A stretch of 6,548 bases of DNA, from contig JAMOPZ010000440.1 in NCBI GenBank assembly GCA_027064245.1, positions 1 through 6,548 of the forward strand, read 5' to 3'. The notes beneath the pieces were generated by a model that had not been told where the DNA came from, did not search any database, and saw only the letters and a list, made by a program, of their open reading frames with translations. Position numbers and translations under genes: made by a program. This stretch comes from Campylobacterales bacterium (lineage in GTDB: Bacteria > Campylobacterota > Campylobacteria > Campylobacterales > Arcobacteraceae). How positions within the stretch are numbered: position 1 is the stretch's first letter; every line of letters starts with the position of its first letter. Below are positions 1 through 5,886 of the stretch, in pieces.

Positions 1-462
1 ATATTTTACAATCTTATTTTATTATCATTTATAGATTTTAAGTTTAAAGCAGTTCCTGATTATTTACTTTTACTTTTACTTATAAATTTATTTTTTTATG
101 GGGTATATTTTCAAAGTGATAATATTATATATATGTTTGTTTTTGTAGGAGGATTTAGTTTATTAAATTTTATTATAACATTTTATATACAAAATATAAA
201 ATCAAAAATTTTAAAAGATGATAGTTTAAAAGATCAAGTAGCATTGGGTGAAGGCGATATGCCTGTAATTGCTAGTTTTGGAGTTTTATTAGATCCAAAA
301 TTAGCATTAATAGCTATATTTTTAAGTGCTATTTTTGCTATAATACCAGCTATATTTAATATAATAATAAAAAAAGATATACAAACACCATTTATACCTT
401 TTTTATCTTTAGGATTATTTACAGTATATATTTTAGGAGATATATTTTATGAAATTATTTAA
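1..462 (+). CDS. Prepilin peptidase (aspartic peptidase family A24), C-terminal part
   Basis: The frame is open from base 1, so the start lies outside the window and only the last 153 residues are visible. They are strongly hydrophobic, with several membrane helices. Two aspartate motifs of family A24 are present: FIDFKFKAVPD near the left edge (Asp codon at 34-36) and GEGD at 247-258 (the GxGD motif, catalytic Asp codon at 256-258). The family is an inner-membrane protease that cleaves the leader of type IV pilin-like proteins, here presumably for a type IV pilus, type II secretion or DNA uptake pseudopilus; no such machinery is in the window. The N-terminal part, which in many relatives carries a zinc-binding methylase domain, cannot be judged. 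An ATG at 133 is internal, because the first catalytic Asp lies upstream of it. The last 14 bases overlap the next gene. The family call is firm; the exact pilus system is unknown. Confidence 0.9.
   Translation: MFYNLILLSFIDFKFKAVPDYLLLLLLINLFFYGVYFQSDNIIYMFVFVGGFSLLNFIITFYIQNIKSKILKDDSLKDQVALGEGDMPVIASFGVLLDPKLALIAIFLSAIFAIIPAIFNIIIKKDIQTPFIPFLSLGLFTVYILGDIFYEII
435..440 (+). promoter_or_regulatory. Ribosome binding site of the LptF/LptG-family gene
   Basis: AGGAGA lies 8 bases before the ATG at 449, inside the coding sequence of the prepilin peptidase. It supports this start and suggests that translation of the two overlapping genes is coupled. Confidence 0.7.
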
Positions 463-1468
463 TAAATATTTACTAAAAGTATATGCTCAAACTTTTTATC
501 CTATTTTTTTTACATTATATATTATTACATCTATTGTTTATTTAGTTAAATTAGCTACTTTAACCTCTATAATTCAAGTTAATTTTTATGAACTTTTAGA
601 GTTATATAGTTTTACCATACCTACAATTTTATTTTATACACTTCCTATTACTATATTTATTTCATTAGTCTTAACTATTTCAAAATTATCTGGTGAATAT
701 GAGCTTATTGTTATTACTAGCTTTGGTTTAAATCCTTTAAAAATAGTTTTACATTTAATGCCTACTATTATTTTTACTACAATTTTTCTTCTTGTAAACA
801 ATTTAGCTTTAATGCCAAAAGCAGATTATATGAGAAAAGTATTTTTAGAAAATAAAAAAAAAGAGGCACAATTTAATATAAAAGCTAGTCAATATGGACA
901 ACAATTTGCCTCTTGGCTTATATATGTTAATAAAGAAAAAGATGGAGTATATAAAGATATAGTATTATATCAACCAAAAAAAAATATTGATCAAATAGTA
1001 ATAGCAAAAAAAGCAAGTACAAATAATGATGGTAGTAATTTAAGTTTAAATTTAACAGATGGAAAAGCTTTAAAAATAGATCAAAAGATTTCACAAGTAA
1101 ATTTTGCTAAGATGGTTATAAATAATGAGATAAAATATACAATGGATATAAATACTTTTGATGATCTAATTTTATATTGGAAACAGCAAAAAAAACAAGA
1201 TCCAAAGATGGTTTATTTTACATTTTCAGTTTTAAGTGGAGTTTTACCATTGGTATTTATCTTATTTATTATAGGTTTCGGATTTTATAATCCACGGTAT
1301 GAAACAAATAGATCAGTTTTTTACTCTATTAGTGTAACTATTTTATATATTGTGTTATCAAAAAAATTATCTAAGATATTAGGATTTGATGCTTTATATA
1401 TTTTACCTATAATATTTTTTATTTTTTCTTATATTTATTATACTATGCGTGTAAAAAAGTACTATTAA
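449..1468 (+). CDS. LptF/LptG (YjgP/YjgQ) family lipopolysaccharide export permease
   Basis: This 339-residue inner-membrane protein has the LptF/LptG layout. Three N-terminal membrane helices (about residues 14-34, 55-78 and 100-122) are followed by a polar periplasmic domain (about 125-250) and three C-terminal helices (about 257-279, 289-303 and 315-332). Between helices 2 and 3, residues 78-99 (SKLSGEYELIVITSFGL and following) match the conserved cytoplasmic coupling segment that contacts the LptB ATPase. In the family, LptF and LptG form the membrane part of the LptB2FG transporter, which extracts lipopolysaccharide or lipooligosaccharide and passes it to LptC/LptA. Only one paralogue is present, so whether it is LptF or LptG cannot be told and no symbol is given. 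It overlaps the preceding gene by 14 bases and sits 6 bases before truA, so all three are probably co-transcribed. The gene contains two runs of nine adenines (854-862 and 976-984). Confidence 0.88.
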   Translation: MKLFNKYLLKVYAQTFYPIFFTLYIITSIVYLVKLATLTSIIQVNFYELLELYSFTIPTILFYTLPITIFISLVLTISKLSGEYELIVITSFGLNPLKIVLHLMPTIIFTTIFLLVNNLALMPKADYMRKVFLENKKKEAQFNIKASQYGQQFASWLIYVNKEKDGVYKDIVLYQPKKNIDQIVIAKKASTNNDGSNLSLNLTDGKALKIDQKISQVNFAKMVINNEIKYTMDINTFDDLILYWKQQKKQDPKMVYFTFSVLSGVLPLVFILFIIGFGFYNPRYETNRSVFYSISVTILYIVLSKKLSKILGFDALYILPIIFFIFSYIYYTMRVKKYY

Positions 1469-1474
1469 ATATAT

Positions 1475-2200
1475 ATGTTAAATATAAAAATAACACTACA
1501 ATATGATGGATCATCATTTTATGGATCACAAATTCAACCAAATAAAACTACAGTTCATGGTATATTAAATAAAGTATTAAAAAAAATAAATATAGATACA
1601 ATATTAAATTTTAGTGGTAGAACAGATAGTGGTGTTCATGCTTTTAGGCAAGTTGTATCTTGTAATATACCATTGTTTTGGAGTGATCTTAAAAAACTAC
1701 AAATAACTCTAAATAGGATGTTGCCTAACTCTATTTATATAAGATCTATTTATAAAGTAGATGATAGTTTTCATGCAAGATTTAGTGCAAAACAAAGAGA
1801 ATATAGATATCTGATATCTACAAAAAGATTAACACCTTTTAATAGTAGATATTTAAGTTATTACCCAAATATTGATGAAAAAAAGATCAAACAAGTATTA
1901 AAAACTCTTACGGGAACTTATGATTTTAAATATTTTAGTAAAACAGGTAGTGATCCTAAATCTACAATACGAATTATTTATAATATAAAATTATATAAGT
2001 TTAGAGATATCTATATATTAAAATTTTGTGCAAACTCATATTTGCGAAGTCAAATTAGAATGTTAGTAGATTTTATTATGCAAATATCAAATGGAGATTT
2101 AACTATAGATGATCTTGTGCTACAATTAAATTGTAAAAAAAAGATCTCTACATTATTGGCACCTCCAAATGGACTATATCTTAGTAAAATAAACTATTAA
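1475..2200 (+). CDS. truA: tRNA pseudouridine(38-40) synthase TruA
   Basis: TruA isomerises uridines 38-40 in the anticodon arm of many tRNAs to pseudouridine in the cytoplasm. The 241-residue product shows the family motifs in order: YDGSSFYGSQ at residues 10-19, FSGRTDSGVHA at 46-56 with the catalytic Asp51, FHARFSA at 99-105, the conserved aromatic Tyr of QREYRY at about 110, a conserved Arg near the C-terminal NSYLRSQIR segment, and the closing APPNGLYL. Its length is slightly below that of the Escherichia coli enzyme, which has extra N- and C-terminal residues. The ATG at 1475 places the first conserved strand correctly, but I see no good Shine-Dalgarno sequence before it. The gene begins 6 bases after the permease gene, so expression probably depends on upstream transcription and perhaps on translational coupling. 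Confidence 0.95.
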   Translation: MLNIKITLQYDGSSFYGSQIQPNKTTVHGILNKVLKKINIDTILNFSGRTDSGVHAFRQVVSCNIPLFWSDLKKLQITLNRMLPNSIYIRSIYKVDDSFHARFSAKQREYRYLISTKRLTPFNSRYLSYYPNIDEKKIKQVLKTLTGTYDFKYFSKTGSDPKSTIRIIYNIKLYKFRDIYILKFCANSYLRSQIRMLVDFIMQISNGDLTIDDLVLQLNCKKKISTLLAPPNGLYLSKINY

Positions 2201-2205
2201 TACCA

Positions 2206-2218
2206 AATTTGCTATAAT
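2206..2218 (+). promoter_or_regulatory. Extended -10 promoter for prfB
   Basis: TATAAT at 2213-2218 is preceded by TTTGC, giving the TTTGCTATAAT form I associate with sigma-70 promoters of Campylobacterota, where the -35 box is weak or absent. No TTGACA-like box is visible about 17 bases upstream. With the usual 5-8 base discriminator, transcription would start at about 2224-2227, on the first codon of prfB. The match is by eye, and in such AT-rich DNA a chance match remains possible. Confidence 0.6.
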
Positions 2219-2224
2219 AAGATT

Positions 2225-3319
2225 ATGGATAATTATGAATATACACAACTATTAAAACTGTTAAATCAAAAGTTAGAAAATATAGAATCTATTTTAAAAC
2301 CTATTGATATTAAAAAACGGTTAAAGCAAATAGAAGAATTAGAAGCTAGTAGTGATTTTTGGAGCGATACACAAAATGCAACAAAAATAGGTAAAGAAAA
2401 AAATAGACTCTTAGGTAGATTAAATAAATTTAATAAAGCTTATACTGCTATAAATGATGCAAATGAACTTTATGAGATGGCAACCAATGAGAAAGATGAA
2501 GAGACAATAGCTATGCTTTTTGAGGAAGCATCTTCTTTAGAAGATATTATAAAACAAACTGAAATCGAGGTGATGCTTAGTAATCCCGAAGATGGAAATA
2601 GTGCAATTGTTACAATACACCCTGGAGCTGGAGGTACTGAATCTTGTGATTGGGCAAATATGATATATCGTATGTATCTTAGATGGTCAGAACGAAATAA
2701 TTTTAAAGTTGAGCTGTTAGACTATCAGCCAGGTGATGAAGCAGGTATTAAAGATGTAAGTTTTATAGTAAATGGTGTAAATGCATATGGTTACTTAAAA
2801 GTTGAAAATGGCATTCATAGACTTGTAAGAATCTCACCTTTTGATAGCAATGCAAAAAGACATACATCTTTTTGTTCTGTTATGGTATCTCCTGAAATTG
2901 ATGATAATATTGATATTGTTGTAGAAGATAAGGATATACGAATAGATACATATAGAGCAAGTGGTGCAGGGGGACAACACATAAATAAAACAGAATCAGC
3001 TATAAGAATAACACATATAGCTTCTGGAATTGTAGTACAATGTCAAAATGATAGAAGTCAACATAAAAATAAAGCAAGTGCTATGAAGATGTTAAAATCA
3101 AGACTTTATGAACTAGAACTTGAAAAACAAGCAGCAACAAAAAAAGGGATAGAAAAAGCTGAAATAGGATGGGGACACCAAATAAGAAGTTATGTTATGC
3201 AACCATACAAACAAGTAAAAGATAGTAGAAGTGGTGTAGGATACAGTAATGTAGATGCTATATTAGATGGTGATATCACAAAGATGCTAGAGGATGTTTT
3301 AATAGCACAATCAGTTTAA
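2225..3319 (+). CDS. prfB: Peptide chain release factor 2 (RF2)
   Basis: RF2 recognises UGA and UAA stop codons and triggers hydrolysis of peptidyl-tRNA on the ribosome. The 364-residue product has the helical N-terminal domain, the stop-codon-reading tripeptide SPF at residues 204-206 (RF2-type; RF1 has PxT), and the GGQ catalytic motif at 249-251 (codons 2969-2977) within SGAGGQHINKTESA. The residue matching position 246 of E. coli RF2 is Ala, as in most bacteria, rather than the Thr of E. coli K-12. The reading frame is continuous from the first ATG and colinear with full-length RF2 (365 residues in E. coli). The programmed +1 frameshift with an in-frame UGA near codon 26, common in other bacteria, is therefore absent. 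No Shine-Dalgarno sequence precedes the ATG, and the promoter lies immediately upstream, suggesting a leaderless mRNA. RF1 is excluded by the SPF motif. Confidence 0.97.
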   Translation: MDNYEYTQLLKLLNQKLENIESILKPIDIKKRLKQIEELEASSDFWSDTQNATKIGKEKNRLLGRLNKFNKAYTAINDANELYEMATNEKDEETIAMLFEEASSLEDIIKQTEIEVMLSNPEDGNSAIVTIHPGAGGTESCDWANMIYRMYLRWSERNNFKVELLDYQPGDEAGIKDVSFIVNGVNAYGYLKVENGIHRLVRISPFDSNAKRHTSFCSVMVSPEIDDNIDIVVEDKDIRIDTYRASGAGGQHINKTESAIRITHIASGIVVQCQNDRSQHKNKASAMKMLKSRLYELELEKQAATKKGIEKAEIGWGHQIRSYVMQPYKQVKDSRSGVGYSNVDAILDGDITKMLEDVLIAQSV

Positions 3320-3320
3320 A

Positions 3321-3326
3321 TATGAT
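3321..3326 (+). promoter_or_regulatory. Possible -10 element upstream of nirF
   Basis: TATGAT, one mismatch from TATAAT, starts just after the prfB stop codon in an AT-rich context. It would give a leader of roughly 30 bases that includes the nirF ribosome binding site. There is no TG extension and no evident -35 box, and another candidate (TATATT at 3329-3334) is nearby. I see no FNR-type TTGAT-N4-ATCAA site in this gap. Co-transcription from prfB is an equally good alternative. Confidence 0.3.
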
Positions 3327-3350
3327 AGTATATTTAACTTAAAAAATAAT

Positions 3351-3356
3351 AAGGAG
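3351..3356 (+). promoter_or_regulatory. Ribosome binding site selecting the TTG start of nirF
   Basis: AAGGAG, the strongest Shine-Dalgarno match in the window, lies 5 bases before TTG at 3362. The residues encoded from this TTG form a complete signal peptide, so it decides the start. Confidence 0.8.
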
Positions 3357-3361
3357 TAATT

Positions 3362-4465
3362 TTGAAAATATTTTTTTCAATAATGTTATTTATAGCAATA
3401 AATTCAAGCAGTCTTTTGGCCCATGAGAAGTATTTTGTAGTTGAGAGAGAAAGCTCATCATTGGCTGTTATAGAAGAGGGATTATATCGAAATAGCATTG
3501 AGGGTATGCACAACATGAACCATGGTGTTGTAAAATTTAAAGATAAAGATGGATATGTAATAAGCCGTGATGGATATGTAATAAAATTTGATCCTATAAA
3601 TGAAAAAATAGAAGCACAATACAAAACAAGTAAAAGTGCCATAGGTTTTGTAATAGGTAAAAATTATATTGCAGTTGCAAATTATGATGATAAAAGTGTT
3701 GATATCTTAACACGAGATCTAAAACCTATAAAAAAAATAAAAACAGGTTCAAAAAATGTGGGTATAAAAATATATAAAAATTATATTATTTTTGCACAAA
3801 TGGATAATGATAAACTAACTGTTTTAAAAGATACTACTAATGGTAAAGGTAAAAATCCAAATTTTGTAGTTTATAAAGAATTTGATCATATAGGAACAAT
3901 GCCTTTTGATGCAATGATTCAAGATAATAAATATATAGTAGGATTTTTTGTAAGTAAATTTTTTGGAACATTAGATCTAGATACTATGAGTTATAAAAAA
4001 ATTAAAATTATGTTAAATGATAAAAGACAAATGGTATTAAAAGTACCACATTTTGGATTTTGGTCTATAGGTGGAGATAAAATTTTTATACCAGCTGTAG
4101 GTGATAATAAAGTTTTAGTTTATGATATGAATTTTAAAAATATCAAAAATATTACAGTTGAGGGAACTCCTGTTTTTACATCTTTAAGCCCTGATAAAAA
4201 ATATTTAGCAGTTACATTTAGTGGTAAAAAATTTCCAGTAATTCAAATAATTAACACAAAAACATTAAAAATAATAAAAAGATTTGAATTTAAAGGTAAA
4301 GTGCTTCATGTAAGATGGTCAAAAGAGAAACCAAATTTATATGTAAGTGTAAATGATAAAAATATGGTAGTTGTAATTGAAACAAAACAATGGTACAGAA
4401 GAAGAGATATTTATAATGTAAAAAAACCATCAGGGATATTTTTATATAAAACAAAAGGGTTATAA
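3362..4465 (+). CDS. nirF: Heme d1 biosynthesis protein NirF (periplasmic beta-propeller)
   Basis: NirF is a cytochrome cd1 d1-domain-like beta-propeller that acts late in synthesis of heme d1, the cofactor of nitrite reductase NirS; published work supports binding of d1-type heme and a role in the periplasm. The 367-residue product begins with a signal peptide (residues 1-20: lysine, hydrophobic core, SSSLLA) and then shows repeated propeller blades. Segments I recognise as NirF-like are NMNHGVVKF (51-59), IGKNYIAVANYDD, the KVPHFGFWSIGGDKIFIPAVG blade, GTPVFTSLSPD, GKVLHVRWS and the C-terminal PSGIFL. His54 (codon 3521-3523) aligns by eye with the histidine reported as essential in Paracoccus NirF (His41). 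There is no lipobox cysteine, so unlike some NirF proteins it should be soluble. The start is TTG. The methyltransferase of the same pathway follows 3 bases later. The related NirN is much longer and carries an N-terminal heme c domain with CxxCH, which is absent here. Confidence 0.88.
   Translation: MKIFFSIMLFIAINSSSLLAHEKYFVVERESSSLAVIEEGLYRNSIEGMHNMNHGVVKFKDKDGYVISRDGYVIKFDPINEKIEAQYKTSKSAIGFVIGKNYIAVANYDDKSVDILTRDLKPIKKIKTGSKNVGIKIYKNYIIFAQMDNDKLTVLKDTTNGKGKNPNFVVYKEFDHIGTMPFDAMIQDNKYIVGFFVSKFFGTLDLDTMSYKKIKIMLNDKRQMVLKVPHFGFWSIGGDKIFIPAVGDNKVLVYDMNFKNIKNITVEGTPVFTSLSPDKKYLAVTFSGKKFPVIQIINTKTLKIIKRFEFKGKVLHVRWSKEKPNLYVSVNDKNMVVVIETKQWYRRRDIYNVKKPSGIFLYKTKGL
4454..4459 (+). promoter_or_regulatory. 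Ribosome binding site of the uroporphyrinogen-III methyltransferase gene
   Basis: AAAGGG lies within the last codons of nirF, 9 bases before the ATG at 4469. With a 3-base gap between the genes, translation is probably coupled to nirF. Confidence 0.5.
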
Positions 4466-4468
4466 ATA

Positions 4469-5206
4469 ATGGGTAAAAAAATAGTACATTTAGTAGGAGC
4501 AGGTCCTGGTGATATTGAGCTTATGACGCTAAAAGCTTTAAGAGTTGTAAAAGAAGCAGATGTTATTATATACGATAGACTTGCTAATCCTAAGATTTTA
4601 GATGAAGCAAAAAAAAGTTGTGAATTTATAGATGTAGGTAAAACAGATGGAAAACATCCTGTACCTCAAGATGAGATAAATGAGATACTTTATCAAGCTT
4701 CACAAAAATATGATAATATAGTAAGATTAAAAGGTGGAGATCCTTTTGTTTTTGGAAGAGGCGGAGAGGAAGCTTTATATCTAAATGAAAGAGATGTGGG
4801 CTTTAGTATTATACCAGGTGTTACTTCAGCTATAAGTGTACCTGCATATGCAGGAATACCTGTAACACAAAGAGGAGTTGTAAGCTCTTTTAGAGTTATT
4901 ACAGGACACGAAGCTAAAGGTAAAGAGGTTTCTTTTATAGATTGGAACTCTTTTAATACAGATGAAACTCTTGTATTTCTTATGGGACTACATAATATTG
5001 GTAAAATAGCAAGAAATCTTATAAAAGCAGGTAAAAGCAAAGAGTATCCAGTAGCAGTGATATCTCAAGGAACAACTATAAATCAAAAAGTAGTAGTGGG
5101 AACATTAGAAGATATTCAAGCTAAAGTGAAAGATTTTCCTACTCCTGCTCTTATTGTTGTAGGTAAAGTTGTAGAGTTAAGAGAAACTCTTCGGTGGTTT
5201 GATTAA
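4469..5206 (+). CDS. cobA: Uroporphyrinogen-III C-methyltransferase (SUMT; CobA/NirE type)
   Basis: This enzyme transfers two methyl groups from S-adenosylmethionine to C2 and C7 of uroporphyrinogen III, giving precorrin-2, the branch point to siroheme, cobalamin and heme d1. The 245-residue protein is a stand-alone methyltransferase without the CysG dehydrogenase/chelatase domain or a HemD fusion. Motifs in order are VGAGPGDIELMT (9-20), RLKGGDPFVFGRGGEE (86-101), a PGVTSAISVPAYAGIP stretch (116-131), TGHE (145-148) and FLMG (170-173). Residues reported to bind substrate or catalyse in Pseudomonas aeruginosa NirE (as I recall Arg111, Glu114, Arg149, His161 and Met186) fall here at Arg97, Glu100, Arg135, His147 and Met172, a constant offset of 14. 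Gln134 replaces the usual His in the PxTHR motif. Coupling to nirF argues for the NirE role, but siroheme or cobalamin synthesis may share it. Confidence 0.93.
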   Translation: MGKKIVHLVGAGPGDIELMTLKALRVVKEADVIIYDRLANPKILDEAKKSCEFIDVGKTDGKHPVPQDEINEILYQASQKYDNIVRLKGGDPFVFGRGGEEALYLNERDVGFSIIPGVTSAISVPAYAGIPVTQRGVVSSFRVITGHEAKGKEVSFIDWNSFNTDETLVFLMGLHNIGKIARNLIKAGKSKEYPVAVISQGTTINQKVVVGTLEDIQAKVKDFPTPALIVVGKVVELRETLRWFD

Positions 5207-5222
5207 TTATAATAAGAATTAC

Positions 5223-5269
5223 AAAATAAACTGTATAAATTCTATTTTATAGGTTTATACAGTTATTTT
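5223..5269. terminator. Bidirectional hairpin terminator between convergent genes
   Basis: A perfect 11-base inverted repeat (AACTGTATAAA at 5229-5239 and TTTATACAGTT at 5254-5264) is extended outward, across one bulged base, by AAAAT against ATTTT. It continues inward as CTAT-TTT-ATAG (5242-5252). T-rich sequence follows the stem on both strands. It lies between the stop codon of the methyltransferase gene (5206) and the end of tpx (5278), so it should stop transcription from both sides. The stem is AT-rich, so its strength is uncertain. Confidence 0.75.
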
Positions 5270-5277
5270 AATAATAT

Positions 5278-5796
5278 CTATACTAAAGCAGCTTTTGCAG
5301 CTTCTATTGCTTCTTCATAATTAGGTTCTGTTGTTATTTCTGGTACAACTTGTTTATAAGTTATTTTACCATCTTTTCCAATTACAAATATAACTCTTGC
5401 TGTAATTCCTGCAAGTGGTCCATCTGCTAAAAGTACACCATATGCATTTGCAAAATCTTTATTTCTAAAATCACTACAAACTTTTAAGTTCTCAATACCT
5501 GCTGCTCCACACCATCTAGCTGCTGCAAATGGTAAATCCATAGAAACTGTTATAACCTCTACACCCTCTAATAATGCTGCTTCTACATTAAATCTTCTTG
5601 TTTCTGCATCACAAACACCTGTATCTAAAGATGGTACTGCTACAACTAATTGAACTTTACCTTCTGCACCTATTGTTTCATTTTGTAACATTGGATCACA
5701 ATTTACTACTGTAACTTCTGGAGCTTTATCTCCTACATTAATCTCATTCCCTGCTAAGTTACATACTGTATCATTTTTAAAAGTTACTGTTGCCAT
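5278..5796 (-). CDS. tpx: Thiol peroxidase Tpx (atypical 2-Cys peroxiredoxin)
   Basis: Tpx reduces hydrogen peroxide and alkyl hydroperoxides, preferring lipid hydroperoxides in E. coli, with electrons from thioredoxin. The 172-residue product has the Tpx active site PSLDTGVC with Thr59 and peroxidatic Cys62, the resolving cysteine in RWCGAAG (Cys96), and the active-site Arg134 in ITARVIFVIG. These match Cys61 and Cys95 of E. coli Tpx. The family-typical DGPLAG and EITTEPNYE are also present. There are three further cysteines (12, 33 and 107) with no assigned role. No signal peptide is seen; it is probably cytoplasmic, although the E. coli protein was first described from the periplasmic fraction. 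The gene is convergent with the methyltransferase gene, lies downstream of the mutS-like gene on the same strand, and has its own ribosome binding site. The protein is Ala-rich, and its codons are less AT-rich than those of its neighbours, consistent with high expression. Confidence 0.96.
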   Translation of the reverse strand: MATVTFKNDTVCNLAGNEINVGDKAPEVTVVNCDPMLQNETIGAEGKVQLVVAVPSLDTGVCDAETRRFNVEAALLEGVEVITVSMDLPFAAARWCGAAGIENLKVCSDFRNKDFANAYGVLLADGPLAGITARVIFVIGKDGKITYKQVVPEITTEPNYEEAIEAAKAALV

Positions 5797-5803
5797 ATTT
5801 TAT

Positions 5804-5808
5804 TCCTT
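5804..5808 (-). promoter_or_regulatory. Ribosome binding site of tpx
   Basis: On the minus strand AAGGA lies 7 bases before the tpx ATG (5796-5794), confirming that start. Confidence 0.75.
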
Positions 5809-5862
5809 GTATTAATTTTTGTAATGTAAGTTTAGTTAAATAATATAAAAATGCTCTTAAAA

Positions 5863-5886
5863 GATAATTATAATAATAATTTATTA
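5863..5886. promoter_or_regulatory. Possible tpx promoter/operator with GATAAT-like repeats
   Basis: On the plus strand the hexamers GATAAT, TATAAT and AATAAT follow one another directly (5863-5880), then TTATTA. This resembles the repeated hexamers of Fur-family boxes; an inverted repeat AATTAT-N4-ATAATT (5866-5881) lies within it. On the minus strand the same stretch contains TATAAT (5872-5867), a possible -10 element about 70 bases before tpx. A PerR or Fur type site would suit a peroxidase gene, but simple AT-rich sequence can give such matches by chance. It overlaps the stop codon of the upstream mutS-like gene. Confidence 0.22.

Noticed and set aside
62..82. Tandem CTTTTA-like repeat
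   Set aside because: It encodes a run of leucines in a membrane helix of the prepilin peptidase and is too short to suggest a regulatory repeat.
133..462. A 109-residue membrane protein starting at the ATG at 133
   Set aside because: The same frame is open from base 1 and contains the first catalytic Asp motif of prepilin peptidase, so this ATG is internal.
3320..3361. FNR/NNR-type operator before nirF
   Set aside because: No TTGAT-N4-ATCAA or close variant is present in the gap.
3334..3642. Minus-strand open frame opposite prfB-nirF junction
   Set aside because: It is antisense to the well-supported nirF start region, has no recognisable domain, and looks like a shadow frame.
4693..5040. 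Minus-strand open frame opposite the methyltransferase gene
   Set aside because: It lies fully antisense to conserved methyltransferase motifs and has no recognisable domain.
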